Source: Paenibacillus senegalimassiliensis (GTDB lineage: Bacteria > Bacillota > Bacilli > Paenibacillales > Paenibacillaceae). From it: DNA of 64,000 nt. The position numbers and the translations under genes were made by a program. Below are positions 54,108 through 62,929 of this stretch, piece by piece. Each line of letters starts with the position of its first letter. Positions within the stretch are counted from its first letter, which is position 1. Under the pieces are notes generated by a model. It had not been told where the DNA came from. It saw nothing but the letters and a program-made list of their open reading frames with translations, and made no database searches. Location of the stretch: positions 62,001 to 126,000 of the forward strand of contig NZ_LN909046.1 of assembly GCF_001486585.1 (NCBI RefSeq), in the 5' to 3' direction.

Positions 54108-56828
54108 TTGGCAAAGGAGAGGGCGGCTCTGAAAAAGATCAAGCCTGTAAAATCCGGCGGAGCGAAGAAATCGCTCTACTATGTGGATAATCCCGAGATT
54201 AATGAATTAAAGATGTTGGAAGAACGGAAAGGATCGGCGCAATCCAAGACGAAGGAGATTCATATTCATCAGACGCCAACGCTGTCACCGGCACCTCCCA
54301 AGAAGGACCAGCCTAACTTGGCAACTGGTCTGCCGGGGAAGGAGGCTGCCTTGGGCCGGAATCAACAACAAGGATTAAATGAGTTGTTGGTGGAAAAGGC
54401 GGCACCCCATCAGGAAGCGGGCATTATTTACACTGACGATCTCATCGATGCTGCTGTAACGGGAGAGAAAATTGCTCCATTTACCATTGATGCGTCCCGG
54501 ATTATGCGTGGCTCCATCGGCACAGCCTGGATTGCGGATTATGCGGTGGAGAATGCCAAGCTGGCTGATCAGGCCGTAACCTCCCAGAAGCTGGCTCCAT
54601 CGTCGGTGAACGGCAATCATCTGGCGGAGGGGTCCATCGAGGGCCGAGCTATCCGTGACCAATCTATTCGCGGGGAGAAATTGGCGGATGGCAGTATCAC
54701 ACCGGAGAAGCTGGCCGACCGGGCCATCACGGGCGAGAAGCTGGCGGAAGGAACGATCCAAAGTCGCCATCTCGGCGAATGGATGATTACGTCGGACTTG
54801 GTGCAGGATCAAGCCATCACGGGCGAGAAAATTCGTAGCGGCGCAATTCAGGCATCCCAGTTGGCGAATGGAGCGGTGGATACTTCCAAGCTGGGCGATC
54901 AATCCGTTACGACATCCAAGCTGCGTGACACTTCTGTAACTTCGGGTAAGCTAGCCGAAGGAGCTGTGGAGAGCCGCCATTTGGCGGATCATGCCGTTTC
55001 ACCAAGACATCTGGCCCCAGGGCAGATCGGTCAGGAGCATCTGGCCTGGTCGAGTGTAGGGACAGACCAGTTGCAGGAAGGGAGCATCACAGGAGATCAT
55101 GTGGGGGAAGGGATCATTGATTCCCGTCATATCAAGCCAGGGGCAATAACCGGCGGGCATGTGCAGACGGGAAGCATCGGGCAAGCTCATATTGGAGATG
55201 GAGAAATCAAAGGCCGGCATGTTGCCGACAAGTCGATCCTCTTCACCAAGCTTAGCGACCAGTCCGTGGGCACCTCACATATTGTTGAGCAGTCCATTAC
55301 TTCCTCCAAAATTGCCGATCAGAGCATTCTCCCGGGGAAAATATCCAATGAAGCCGTGCTTGCCCGTCACCTAGCTCCAGGCGCTGTGCAGTCTGGTCAT
55401 CTAGCCCCCGGCGCAGTCACGGACACTCATCTGGCACCCGCCTCGGTGCAGGCCGGACAATTGGCTCCATCGGCGGTGCAGGAATGGCATTTGGCTGATG
55501 GTTCCGTCACTGGCGAGAAGCTGGGGGATGCTGAGGTATCAGGAGAACATCTCGTCTCGGGAGCAGTTGGTACCCAACATTTGCAAGCCGGTAGCGTAAC
55601 GGCGGAGAAGCTGGGAACGGGCAGCGTGACGATGCGGTCCATCGGCTTTGGTGCGATTACTGAAGCGGCGATCGGAGGGCGGCAAATTACGTCAGGCCAT
55701 CTGGCGCTGGGAGCAGTTCACGGGATTCATCTTGCTCCGGGGTGTGTAGATGGAAGACTGCTGCAAGAGGGGGCGGTCCGAGAGGAGCATCTGGGCGAGG
55801 GAGCTGTCTTCTCGCAGCATCTTCAAGATCACGCGGTTACAAGCTTGAAGTTATCTCCTGAAAGTGTGACCACAGACAAATTAGGCGATTTGTCCGTAAC
55901 TTCTTCAAAATTGTCTGAAGGCAGTATAACCTCCGGGAAGCTGGGGCTTCAGTCGGTAGAGTCCAGACATCTGGCTCACGGGTCTGTTGACGAAGCAGCA
56001 TTGGCAGCAGGAAGCATCCAAGCGGCGCATCTGAGCCCAGGTTCAGTGACGTCGGAGCAATTGGGCGCGCTAGCGGTGGAAGCGGGGCATTTGGCGGCTG
56101 ATTCGGTGTCGGAACGGGCTTTGCAACGGGGAGTAGTTACGGCGGATAAGTTGAGCGAAGGGTCTGTGTGCTCTTCTCATCTGGCTGAGGCTAGCGTAGC
56201 CGGGCAGCATCTGTCAGCCGGTTCGGTCAATGGCTATCATCTTGTGGCCGAAACGATCAAATTGGAGCATCTGGCTCCTGAAGTGCTGCAACAGGGATTG
56301 CTGCCGGAGGATGGCATCAACGGCAAGGACATTCAGCCCGCTTCAATTGGACGCGCGCATTTGCAACCAGGGGCAGTGGATGCTGAAGCATTGAATCAAG
56401 CAGCGGTTGGTTCCGCTCACTTGCAGCCAGGAGCAGTGCAACAGGAGCATCTGGCGGCAGGAGCCGTCGGTGCACAGCAGCTTGGCGCAGAATCGGTGGG
56501 CAGTCATCATGTGCAATCCGGAGCATTTGGCCCCGAGCACCTCACCTTTGCTCCGGTGCAAGCCGCCAGCGGAGGAGTCGCACAGCAGCAATTCGGTATG
56601 GCCGCATTCTTGCTGCAACAACATGAAGCCGAGACGGAAATCGTCATAACCTTTGAGGCACCGTTTGTCTCATCCGAGTTCGTGATCGTAGCCATGACGA
56701 ATCATTCTGCTTATTATGCGACGCTCAAAGAGCAAGCTGCGGATTCGGCGGTGTTAACGGTCTCCAGACTCAAGGACAGTTCGGTTAATTACGGTTGTGT
56801 CACCTGGATTGCGGTTGGCAGCATCTGA
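54108..56828 (+). CDS. Decapeptide-repeat protein with WIAG-like C-terminal tail
   Basis: A 906-residue protein. Residues 1-105 are Lys/Pro-rich, with no signal peptide. Residues 107-817 are about 70 copies of a ten-residue repeat close to L-A-x-G-S-V-T-x-x-H/K, with A/S, V/I and H/K positions alternating. Residues 820-906 form a separate domain (F-G-M-A-A-F-L-L; V-T-W-I-A-V-G-S-I at the end) like those called WIAG-tail in Paenibacillus genomes; it also recalls tips of phage tail fibres and H-type lectins. Start is TTG 54108 with GGAG 12 bases upstream, only moderately secure. It is likely an elongated surface or spore fibre; that role is inference. Confidence 0.8.
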   Translation: MAKERAALKKIKPVKSGGAKKSLYYVDNPEINELKMLEERKGSAQSKTKEIHIHQTPTLSPAPPKKDQPNLATGLPGKEAALGRNQQQGLNELLVEKAAPHQEAGIIYTDDLIDAAVTGEKIAPFTIDASRIMRGSIGTAWIADYAVENAKLADQAVTSQKLAPSSVNGNHLAEGSIEGRAIRDQSIRGEKLADGSITPEKLADRAITGEKLAEGTIQSRHLGEWMITSDLVQDQAITGEKIRSGAIQASQLANGAVDTSKLGDQSVTTSKLRDTSVTSGKLAEGAVESRHLADHAVSPRHLAPGQIGQEHLAWSSVGTDQLQEGSITGDHVGEGIIDSRHIKPGAITGGHVQTGSIGQAHIGDGEIKGRHVADKSILFTKLSDQSVGTSHIVEQSITSSKIADQSILPGKISNEAVLARHLAPGAVQSGHLAPGAVTDTHLAPASVQAGQLAPSAVQEWHLADGSVTGEKLGDAEVSGEHLVSGAVGTQHLQAGSVTAEKLGTGSVTMRSIGFGAITEAAIGGRQITSGHLALGAVHGIHLAPGCVDGRLLQEGAVREEHLGEGAVFSQHLQDHAVTSLKLSPESVTTDKLGDLSVTSSKLSEGSITSGKLGLQSVESRHLAHGSVDEAALAAGSIQAAHLSPGSVTSEQLGALAVEAGHLAADSVSERALQRGVVTADKLSEGSVCSSHLAEASVAGQHLSAGSVNGYHLVAETIKLEHLAPEVLQQGLLPEDGINGKDIQPASIGRAHLQPGAVDAEALNQAAVGSAHLQPGAVQQEHLAAGAVGAQQLGAESVGSHHVQSGAFGPEHLTFAPVQAASGGVAQQQFGMAAFLLQQHEAETEIVITFEAPFVSSEFVIVAMTNHSAYYATLKEQAADSAVLTVSRLKDSSVNYGCVTWIAVGSI
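54428..56560 (+). repeat. About 70 tandem 30-base repeats encoding decapeptides
   Basis: The coding sequence has an unbroken 30-base period. Codons for the L-A-x-G-S/A-V/I frame recur while the two variable positions differ, so repeats have diverged in DNA but are held in protein. Confidence 0.9.
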
Positions 56829-56875
56829 TTATTTAAGCTATACAGGCAAGTATGTAATGGCTGCAAAACAAGAAA

Positions 56876-56901
56876 AGGTCGCCTTAGTGCGATCTTTTTT
56901 T
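56876..56901 (+). terminator. Terminator after the repeat-protein gene
   Basis: AGGTCGC pairs with GCGATCT (one G-U) followed by seven T. Confidence 0.8.
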
Positions 56902-56996
56902 GTTTTGAAAAAGAGGCTTCTTACATGAGGGTGACATATATTTCAGTGCCTGTGATTTTGCGTACAGCAATTCTGCGACGAATTACCTACTATAGT

Positions 56997-57010
56997 GGAA
57001 ACCGCTTGCA
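56997..57010 (+). promoter_or_regulatory. cre-like site upstream of the FMN-binding protein gene
   Basis: GGAAACCGCTTGCA fits the CcpA consensus except at positions 1 and 12. It follows a TATAGT box in a stretch (56902-57220) that otherwise holds no convincing gene. Confidence 0.35.
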
Positions 57011-57104
57011 AATTATTTTTTTATCTTGTTATGTGAATGATTTCACGTTACTGCAAGTGAGTGGTCTGAACAATACCTGCGTGGTCGGGGAGGGGCGCGA
57101 CGGC

Positions 57105-57130
57105 CCGGAGAATGGTTCGTCATTTTCGGG
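57105..57130 (+). other. GC-rich hairpin in the leader of the FMN-binding protein gene
   Basis: CCGGAGAATG pairs with CATTTTCGGG (9 of 10) around GTTCGT. It lies in a GC-rich patch (57080-57140) 90 bases before the TTG start. No known riboswitch consensus was recognised. Confidence 0.4.
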
Positions 57131-57220
57131 CGAAGGGCAGATAAAAGTTGGGGTAAACATCATGAACATACATAAGCAAGGGCAACGTCCGATGAATTTC
57201 ATGAGGGAGAGGATTTTATT

Positions 57221-59407
57221 TTGAAAAAGTTAATATGTATTACCATTAGTGCGACATTGGTCTTATCAGCTTTGTCGTTGACGGTAGGGGTGTCCGGATT
57301 TAAATTGACGGGCATCGACGCCGTATCCGCAGCTTCGGAAGCTGCCGAAACGCCAGCCAAGGAGACACCTGCCAAACCAACAACGAAGACTCCTACGAAA
57401 ACGACCACACCAAGTAAAACGACGACGAAGACACCAACGACCAAGACGCCTAGCAAGACGACTCCGGCACCTGCAAAGACAACAACGCCGGCCAAAACAC
57501 AGGCCCCGGTTGTTAAACCCGCCGAAAGCCGCTATGCCGATGGCGTATATGTTACTTACGGAGATGCATACTCCAAGGGAACTGAGGGAGCCAAGGTTAC
57601 AATTAAGGATGGGAAGATAAGCGCGCTGGAACTGCTCAGAACCAGTCCCAAGCTTATCGACCGGGATGCGCGCAGCAATTACAGCGGCCTGTGGCAGGCT
57701 TATGAAATCATGAAGAAGAATCTGCTAGGCAAGACGCAAGAGCAAGCTGCCAAAGTGGACGTTGTAGCAGGAGCTACCCGTTCTGCCGAAGGGTGGAAGC
57801 TGTCCGTCGACCGCGCTTTCCAGAGAGCCTTGAAGGAGAAGCCGCAAGGGGTAACTTACTTTGCTGGTGAGCACATGGGTGTAGATTCTGAAGGCAAATA
57901 TATGGTGTTCGCCAGCTTTGATGCCACGAAGCGCACGGACGTCAAAGTGTATCCACTGGATGCCAGCGGCAATGCCGTAGATGAAGCCAAATGGACGGAA
58001 GAACAAGCGGCACTTGTTAAATCTCTCGCTTCGGCCTTGCTGGCGAACGGAAGCGAAGCGGCTGCAGTGAAAGGCCAAGAGGCCGAATTCAAAGCTGCAG
58101 CAAACGCTTATTGGGATGCCGAGCAGAATGCAAAGGTGAACAACGACTCGAAATATATCGATGGATTCTACTCCGCTTACGGTACAGCCCGTGATAAGGG
58201 CGTAGAGCGAGCCGATATCTATATCCGTAATGGCAAGCTGGTTGATGTGAAGCTGTACAGACTGGGGGCTAACCTGCTGGATCGTGGCGACACGGCGTAT
58301 GCGGATGTGGTAAAGGCCAATGCACCTATGGTCGCCAAGCTGCTGGAGAAAGGCTCGTATGTAGCTGATTTCAACAATGACGTGGATGCAATATCCGGGG
58401 CAACGGAGAGCTGTCATAGCTGGAACGTGGCCGTGGAACGAGCATTTGAGAAGGCCTTGAAGGTTCCTGGCAAGGTTCAATATTTCGAGGGTACCTTTGC
58501 CGGAGTAGACAATTTGTCCAAAGTGCTGGTATTAGCTGACATTCAGGAGGACCTGGTTACCAAGGTCAAAGTTCATTTGTTCGGGGCTGACGGCAAGTTG
58601 GTTGCTAATGACAAGCTGACGGATGAGCAACAAACATTAGTGCTGGAGCTGGAGAAGGGGCTTATCGCCAAGGGCGCAAATATGACACCGATTGTGGGCG
58701 AAGAGAATTTGTCCATGTCGGCCAGAGCCGCCTTTGCTGATCTGCTGAATAATGCCTCAAAGGTACAGGGCAATTACAAGGATGGGGAATTCACTGCTTA
58801 CGGAGATGCTTATGATAAAGGAACGAATCGCGCCGATGTCACACTGCGTAACGGTGTTATTGTAGGATTGAAGTTGTACCGGGTTGGCGTTAACATGATT
58901 GACCGTGGAGAGTCGGCTTATGCTGATGTGGTCAGAGGCATTCCGATTTTGACTCGTGACCTGTTGTTTGCCGGGACGAGAGAACGTGCAGCGACAGTAG
59001 ATGCGGTTGCTGGCGCAACAAGCAGCAGCAATGCGTTGAAGGCGGCTGTAGATCATGCCTATAAGAAGGCTGAAATTAGCGAACCGTACAAGGCTGCATA
59101 TATCAATGGCATTTTTGCCGGAGTAGATCAAGAGCGTTCAGTTTACGTCATGGTTACGGTGCAGAATAACGTGCCATTCAAGATGGAAGTATTCTATCTT
59201 GACGAGAACAGCAAGGTGAAGCCGGTAGAGCAATTGACGGAAGACGAGAAAACGGTCAAGGACGAAATTGAAACTCCGACTACGGAAGGTCCGTTGCATA
59301 AATACGGATATCGTCCGGCAGCGTTCGGGGATACGGATGGCGTTAAGGAGCTTTCTGCCAAAGTGGTGGATGCTGTCAAAAATGCGCTTGAGAATGCGGG
59401 AAGATAA
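57221..59407 (+). CDS. Secreted protein with three FMN-binding domains
   Basis: A 728-residue exported protein. Residues 1-35 are a signal peptide (L-I-C-I-T-I-S-A-T-L-V-L-S-A-L-S-L-T-V) and residues 40-98 are a Thr/Lys/Pro-rich wall-spanning linker. Three copies of an FMN_bind-like domain follow, starting near 102, 312 and 518, each beginning Y-x-D-G-x-Y/F and ending in a G-A-T motif: Thr186 (V-A-G-A-T-R-S), Thr395 (I-S-G-A-T-E-S) and Thr600 (V-A-G-A-T-S-S-S). In known members this Thr carries covalent FMN added by ApbE. Start is TTG 57221 after GAGAGG. It may carry electrons outside the membrane; its partner is not in this window. Confidence 0.85.
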   Translation: MKKLICITISATLVLSALSLTVGVSGFKLTGIDAVSAASEAAETPAKETPAKPTTKTPTKTTTPSKTTTKTPTTKTPSKTTPAPAKTTTPAKTQAPVVKPAESRYADGVYVTYGDAYSKGTEGAKVTIKDGKISALELLRTSPKLIDRDARSNYSGLWQAYEIMKKNLLGKTQEQAAKVDVVAGATRSAEGWKLSVDRAFQRALKEKPQGVTYFAGEHMGVDSEGKYMVFASFDATKRTDVKVYPLDASGNAVDEAKWTEEQAALVKSLASALLANGSEAAAVKGQEAEFKAAANAYWDAEQNAKVNNDSKYIDGFYSAYGTARDKGVERADIYIRNGKLVDVKLYRLGANLLDRGDTAYADVVKANAPMVAKLLEKGSYVADFNNDVDAISGATESCHSWNVAVERAFEKALKVPGKVQYFEGTFAGVDNLSKVLVLADIQEDLVTKVKVHLFGADGKLVANDKLTDEQQTLVLELEKGLIAKGANMTPIVGEENLSMSARAAFADLLNNASKVQGNYKDGEFTAYGDAYDKGTNRADVTLRNGVIVGLKLYRVGVNMIDRGESAYADVVRGIPILTRDLLFAGTRERAATVDAVAGATSSSNALKAAVDHAYKKAEISEPYKAAYINGIFAGVDQERSVYVMVTVQNNVPFKMEVFYLDENSKVKPVEQLTEDEKTVKDEIETPTTEGPLHKYGYRPAAFGDTDGVKELSAKVVDAVKNALENAGR

Positions 59408-59445
59408 GCAACAGCATTTGCGAATCAACTTGCTCAAAGCTTAAC

Positions 59446-59480
59446 AACAAGAAGCCCTTGGCACCTGCCGGGGCTTCTTG
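59446..59480 (+). terminator. Hairpin after the FMN-binding protein gene
   Basis: ACAAGAAGCCC pairs perfectly with GGGCTTCTTGT (11 pairs); no T-run follows, so termination efficiency is uncertain. Confidence 0.55.
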
Positions 59481-59563
59481 TCATAGAAATCGGTGTTTTT
59501 GGGCTGAGCTTTTCACAGTCCCGATGTATAATAGGGATATTATAGCTTCGGGAGGAATTATCG

Positions 59564-60520
59564 TTGACGCAAATTAATCAATTAAAAACTCAGGACGAAT
59601 TCGTAGGCTACTATTTGCTGAAAACGCTGGAAGTGAAGCAGACAAATGCCAATCCGCCCAAGGATTATCTCGATATGGTCCTGTGTGACGCCACCGGGGA
59701 GCTTCCGGCCAAGTTCTGGGACGCCTCATCTACAGATAAAGAAACATTTTTCCCCATGGGACTGGTTAAGGTTCGAGGACTTGTGCAAACGTATCGCGAG
59801 AAACTGCAAGTTAAGGTGATGCAGATTCGCCCGGTCAAGCCAGAGGATGAGGTGAAGTTGACAGACTTCATTCGTTCAGCGCCGATTACCCCGGAGACAC
59901 TGGTTCAGACCATTCAAGGGGTCATTGCCGAAATCAAGGATGAAGAGATTCGCTCGCTAGTTCAGTTCTGTGTAGGCAAGGTGGAGGAGAAGCTGGCCGT
60001 GTATCCGGCAGCGAAAACGCATCATCATGCCTATTTTGCCGGATTGGCTTATCATACCGTAAGAATGCTGGAGATCGGCGAATTCCTGTGCGGACAGCGC
60101 CCTTTCCTGAATCGTGATTTGTTAAAGGCTGGCATTATCTTGCATGATATCGCCAAAACCGAGGAATTGGTGGCCGAACTTGGTATCGTGTCCGAATATA
60201 GTACGCAAGGCAAGCTGCTTGGACATATCTCCATGGCTTCCCAGTGGATTACCGAAGCGGCGATTCGCCTTGGCATTGCGCTTGATTCGCCCAAGGTGGT
60301 CGGATTACAGCATCTGGTGTTGTCGCATCATAATTTAGGGGAATGGGGCAGTCCGGTGCAACCTCAGATTGCCGAAGCGGTAGCCTTGCATCATATCGAT
60401 GCGCTGGATGCCAAATTGCAAATGGCGGAGGATGCCTTGTCCACCACGCCGGAATCGGAGGAATGGACACCGTACATTCGCGGCCTGGAGAACAAGGGCA
60501 TCTACCGTTTGAAATGGTAG
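59564..60520 (+). CDS. yhaM: 3'-5' exoribonuclease YhaM
   Basis: A 318-residue RNase with an N-terminal OB fold (residues 15-95; D-M-V-L-C-D-A-T-G-E-L-P-A-K-F-W) and a C-terminal HD domain with metal ligands in H-H-H-A-Y-F-A-G-L-A-Y-H-T and I-L-H-D-I-A-K-T. YhaM trims mRNA 3' ends in Firmicutes. Start is TTG 59564, 8 bases after GGGAGG. TATAAT at 59527-59532 is the likely -10 box. Confidence 0.95.
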   Translation: MTQINQLKTQDEFVGYYLLKTLEVKQTNANPPKDYLDMVLCDATGELPAKFWDASSTDKETFFPMGLVKVRGLVQTYREKLQVKVMQIRPVKPEDEVKLTDFIRSAPITPETLVQTIQGVIAEIKDEEIRSLVQFCVGKVEEKLAVYPAAKTHHHAYFAGLAYHTVRMLEIGEFLCGQRPFLNRDLLKAGIILHDIAKTEELVAELGIVSEYSTQGKLLGHISMASQWITEAAIRLGIALDSPKVVGLQHLVLSHHNLGEWGSPVQPQIAEAVALHHIDALDAKLQMAEDALSTTPESEEWTPYIRGLENKGIYRLKW

Positions 60521-60532
60521 GGGAATATAGGA

Positions 60533-61384
60533 CTATTCGACATCAAAATTAAAGTAGGTATTCTTGTAAGGCTCGTCTTTATACGTATAATGCCACCATT
60601 CCTTACTGTATGGCTTGAAGCCATGCTTGACCATCGCGGTCTTCAGGATATAACGGTGCGTCCGCTGCTCCTTGGTCAGGTGCTTCGCACCATGGGCTGA
60701 GATTGTACCAAGGAAATCTACTCGGCTGCCCATATCGACCTCTTCGCCGGTTCGCTTGTAGACCAGGGTCAAATCGACGGTGCTGCCACGGGAATGTCCC
60801 GATTTGGAGGACAAGTAACCCAGCTTGAACAAGTTCTTCTTGTCGATATCCGGGTAAAATATTTCCTTCATCTCGGTGGCCCCCGGCTGCTTGGACCAGG
60901 CCACAAAATGATTTACTGCCTTTTGCGGGCGGTAGGCATCAATGATCTTCAGCCGGTATCCCTGCTTATCGACCTCGTCGCTTACCTTCTTCAAGGCCCG
61001 CGCAGATCTCAAAGTCATGATGGCGAAGGGTGCGTTATAACCATCAATGCGTTTGCCGATAAAATTCTCGTCGCTGTAATAGCGGATATCGTACAGCGCA
61101 TCCGGGAGAATCTCGTCGAGGTAGACAAAGCCCTTGCCTTCCGGCAAACGGTTCTGCTTCACAGGCATTACGTTATCCGGGGCATTCTCGGAGGCTGGCT
61201 TGGTTGGTATTGCTGCAGCTTGGCTATGTTCGCTTGCTGTGCTCCAGGTCAGGAGCATCATGAAGATAGCGGTACAGAGAAAGCCAACTCCCATTCGGAT
61301 GCATACATTCCGGGGGGATGAAGGTGGGGTTGGGATACGGGAAGCCGTATCGGCGGTGGTATGTCGGAATTTGCGGGACAACAT
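60533..61384 (-). CDS. D-alanyl-D-alanine dipeptidase (VanX family, M15D)
   Basis: A 283-residue zinc peptidase with an N-terminal membrane segment (residues 30-52) and a linker, so it acts outside the membrane or is released. Zinc motifs are [10 protein letters not shown] and E-W-W-H-Y. VanX enzymes split D-Ala-D-Ala. No vanH, vanA or vanRS genes lie nearby, so it looks like a housekeeping wall-turnover or nutrient enzyme, not a resistance gene. GAGAGGAG precedes the ATG. Confidence 0.93.
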   Translation of the reverse strand: MLSRKFRHTTADTASRIPTPPSSPRNVCIRMGVGFLCTAIFMMLLTWSTASEHSQAAAIPTKPASENAPDNVMPVKQNRLPEGKGFVYLDEILPDALYDIRYYSDENFIGKRIDGYNAPFAIMTLRSARALKKVSDEVDKQGYRLKIIDAYRPQKAVNHFVAWSKQPGATEMKEIFYPDIDKKNLFKLGYLSSKSGHSRGSTVDLTLVYKRTGEEVDMGSRVDFLGTISAHGAKHLTKEQRTHRYILKTAMVKHGFKPYSKEWWHYTYKDEPYKNTYFNFDVE

Positions 61385-61545
61385 AGCGTACTCCTCTCAT
61401 ATGCAAAAGTAGACTAACAACTTCGTTGCGGTGCCTTGATTATAGCATACTACTTAAACATCGTTCGACATTGGATATATATCATGATATATTATTGTAT
61501 ATATCAATTTCTTGTAAGTCTGTAAGGATGTGTAGGAGGATGGGT

Positions 61546-62730
61546 ATGAACGAAACAGCCTCGTCAAAGCCGATGTACGAAAAAATATTCGATGATGTAA
61601 AGAAGAAAATTATAGACCACGGCTATAAGCCAGGGGATCGGATTCCCTCGGAAAAAGAGCTGGCCGAAGAATACCATGTAAGCCGGATTACGAGCAAGAA
61701 GGCAATGGAACTGCTCGCGGCCGAGCGGTTCATCGTGCGGAAGCCGGGGCGGGGCTCCTTTGTGGCCGACCCCGAATCGGAGGGATTTGAGGCCGCGGGA
61801 GCGGGAGGTCCAGAGTCTGAACGAAGAAGGTTTACCTCCGGCAAAGAGCGTACCGGGAAGTTAATAGGTGTCGTTCTGACGGACTTCGCGGGCAGTTATG
61901 GTACCCGGCTTATCTACGGTATTGAGGATGCGGCACGCGAACGGGATTGTTACGTGGTGTTGCGCCGGACGTTTGGGGTTCAGGAGAATGAGGAAGAGAC
62001 CATCCGTAAGTTGTTGGAGCTTGGGGTGGACGGCCTGATTGTGTTCCCCGCTCAAGGAGAGTATTTCAATGCGGAAATTCTGAAGCTGGTGATCAAGCAA
62101 TTCCCGCTGGTGCTGATTGACCGTGAGTTAAAGGGCGTTGCAGCAGCTTCCGTCAGCACTGATAATGCTGCGGCAGCCTCAATGGCAGCGGAATATCTAT
62201 TTGACTTAGATCATACCCATATCTCATTGTTATCCCCGCCCCCGGTGGATACCTCGGCAGTAGAGGACCGGATTGAGGGATTTGTGCAGGCTCATGCGGC
62301 AAGAGGGGTGGCGGTAGACCGCAGTCTATGGGTGTGCAATCTGACCTCCACCTTGCCGAACTCGTTCAGCGACGAGAACATCGAGCGGGACATTGAGAAG
62401 ATTATGAAGCATTTGCAGGCTAACCCGGCGATTACTGCGTTCTTTGCGATTGAATACTATATCGCCTTGCTTGCCAAGGCCGCGGTCAAACGGCTGGGAA
62501 TGAGTATTCCAGAGGACATCTCAATCATCTGCTTCGATAATCCACAGTTCAGAATGGGGGAAGGTTATGTCTTCACCCATATGCGCCAAGGCGAAGAGAG
62601 TATGGGCAAGTTAGCAATCGATAATGTGATGGAGATCATGGAGCAGCGACCGGTAGCCAGCAAAATTAAGCTGTCTGCTGAGCTGATTCCGGGCCAATCT
62701 ACAGGACCTGCTCGTAGTTCGCAAGGGTGA
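61546..62730 (+). CDS. GntR/LacI-type transcriptional regulator (AraR-like architecture)
   Basis: A 394-residue regulator. A GntR winged helix (residues 8-78: P-S-E-K-E-L-A-E-E-Y-H-V-S-R-I-T) is joined by a linker to a LacI/periplasmic-binding-type sugar domain (105-385: I-G-V-V-L-T-D-F-A-G; G-V-D-G-L-I-V-F-P-A; I-S-I-I-C-F-D-N-P). B. subtilis AraR has this plan. ATG 61546 follows AGGAGG; the frame continues upstream without support. It probably controls the sugar transporter that begins 200 bases downstream. Confidence 0.92.
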   Translation: MNETASSKPMYEKIFDDVKKKIIDHGYKPGDRIPSEKELAEEYHVSRITSKKAMELLAAERFIVRKPGRGSFVADPESEGFEAAGAGGPESERRRFTSGKERTGKLIGVVLTDFAGSYGTRLIYGIEDAARERDCYVVLRRTFGVQENEEETIRKLLELGVDGLIVFPAQGEYFNAEILKLVIKQFPLVLIDRELKGVAAASVSTDNAAAASMAAEYLFDLDHTHISLLSPPPVDTSAVEDRIEGFVQAHAARGVAVDRSLWVCNLTSTLPNSFSDENIERDIEKIMKHLQANPAITAFFAIEYYIALLAKAAVKRLGMSIPEDISIICFDNPQFRMGEGYVFTHMRQGEESMGKLAIDNVMEIMEQRPVASKIKLSAELIPGQSTGPARSSQG

Positions 62731-62769
62731 ATAAGCCTAAAGAATACTTCTCATAGCAAGGTAATAAGC

Positions 62770-62811
62770 AACTCCCTGATAGCTTTCATAAAAGCTATCA
62801 GGGAGTTTTTT
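62770..62811 (+). terminator. Strong terminator after the GntR/LacI regulator
   Basis: AACTCCCTGATAGCTTT pairs perfectly with its complement at 62791-62807 (17 pairs, loop CATA), followed by T-rich sequence. Confidence 0.95.
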
Positions 62812-62840
62812 TATATACCAGGAGAATTATTTGTGAGTTA

Positions 62841-62869
62841 TTGACATAATGATATTATGCTAATATACT
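62841..62869 (+). promoter_or_regulatory. SigA promoter of the sugar-binding protein gene
   Basis: TTGACA (62841-62846) and TATACT (62864-62869) with a 17-base spacer, near consensus. Confidence 0.88.
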
Positions 62870-62877
62870 TTATCTAT

Positions 62878-62891
62878 TGAAAGCGCTTCAA
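62878..62891 (+). promoter_or_regulatory. cre-like site at the transcript start
   Basis: TGAAAGCGCTTCAA starts about two bases after the predicted transcript start. CcpA bound here would block the strong promoter, giving glucose repression. It differs from the strict consensus at the two positions before the last A. Confidence 0.65.
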
Positions 62892-62929
62892 AAACCATGA
62901 TGTTTGAAACGAAAAGGGAGGTTTTGGGC

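Noticed and set aside
56925-57224. 99-codon open frame before the FMN-binding protein gene
   Set aside because: Weak ribosome site, no recognisable family, odd composition, and it overlaps the leader hairpin and the ribosome site of the next gene.
60533-61384. Vancomycin resistance locus
   Set aside because: Only a VanX-like gene is present; vanH, vanA-type ligase and vanRS are absent.
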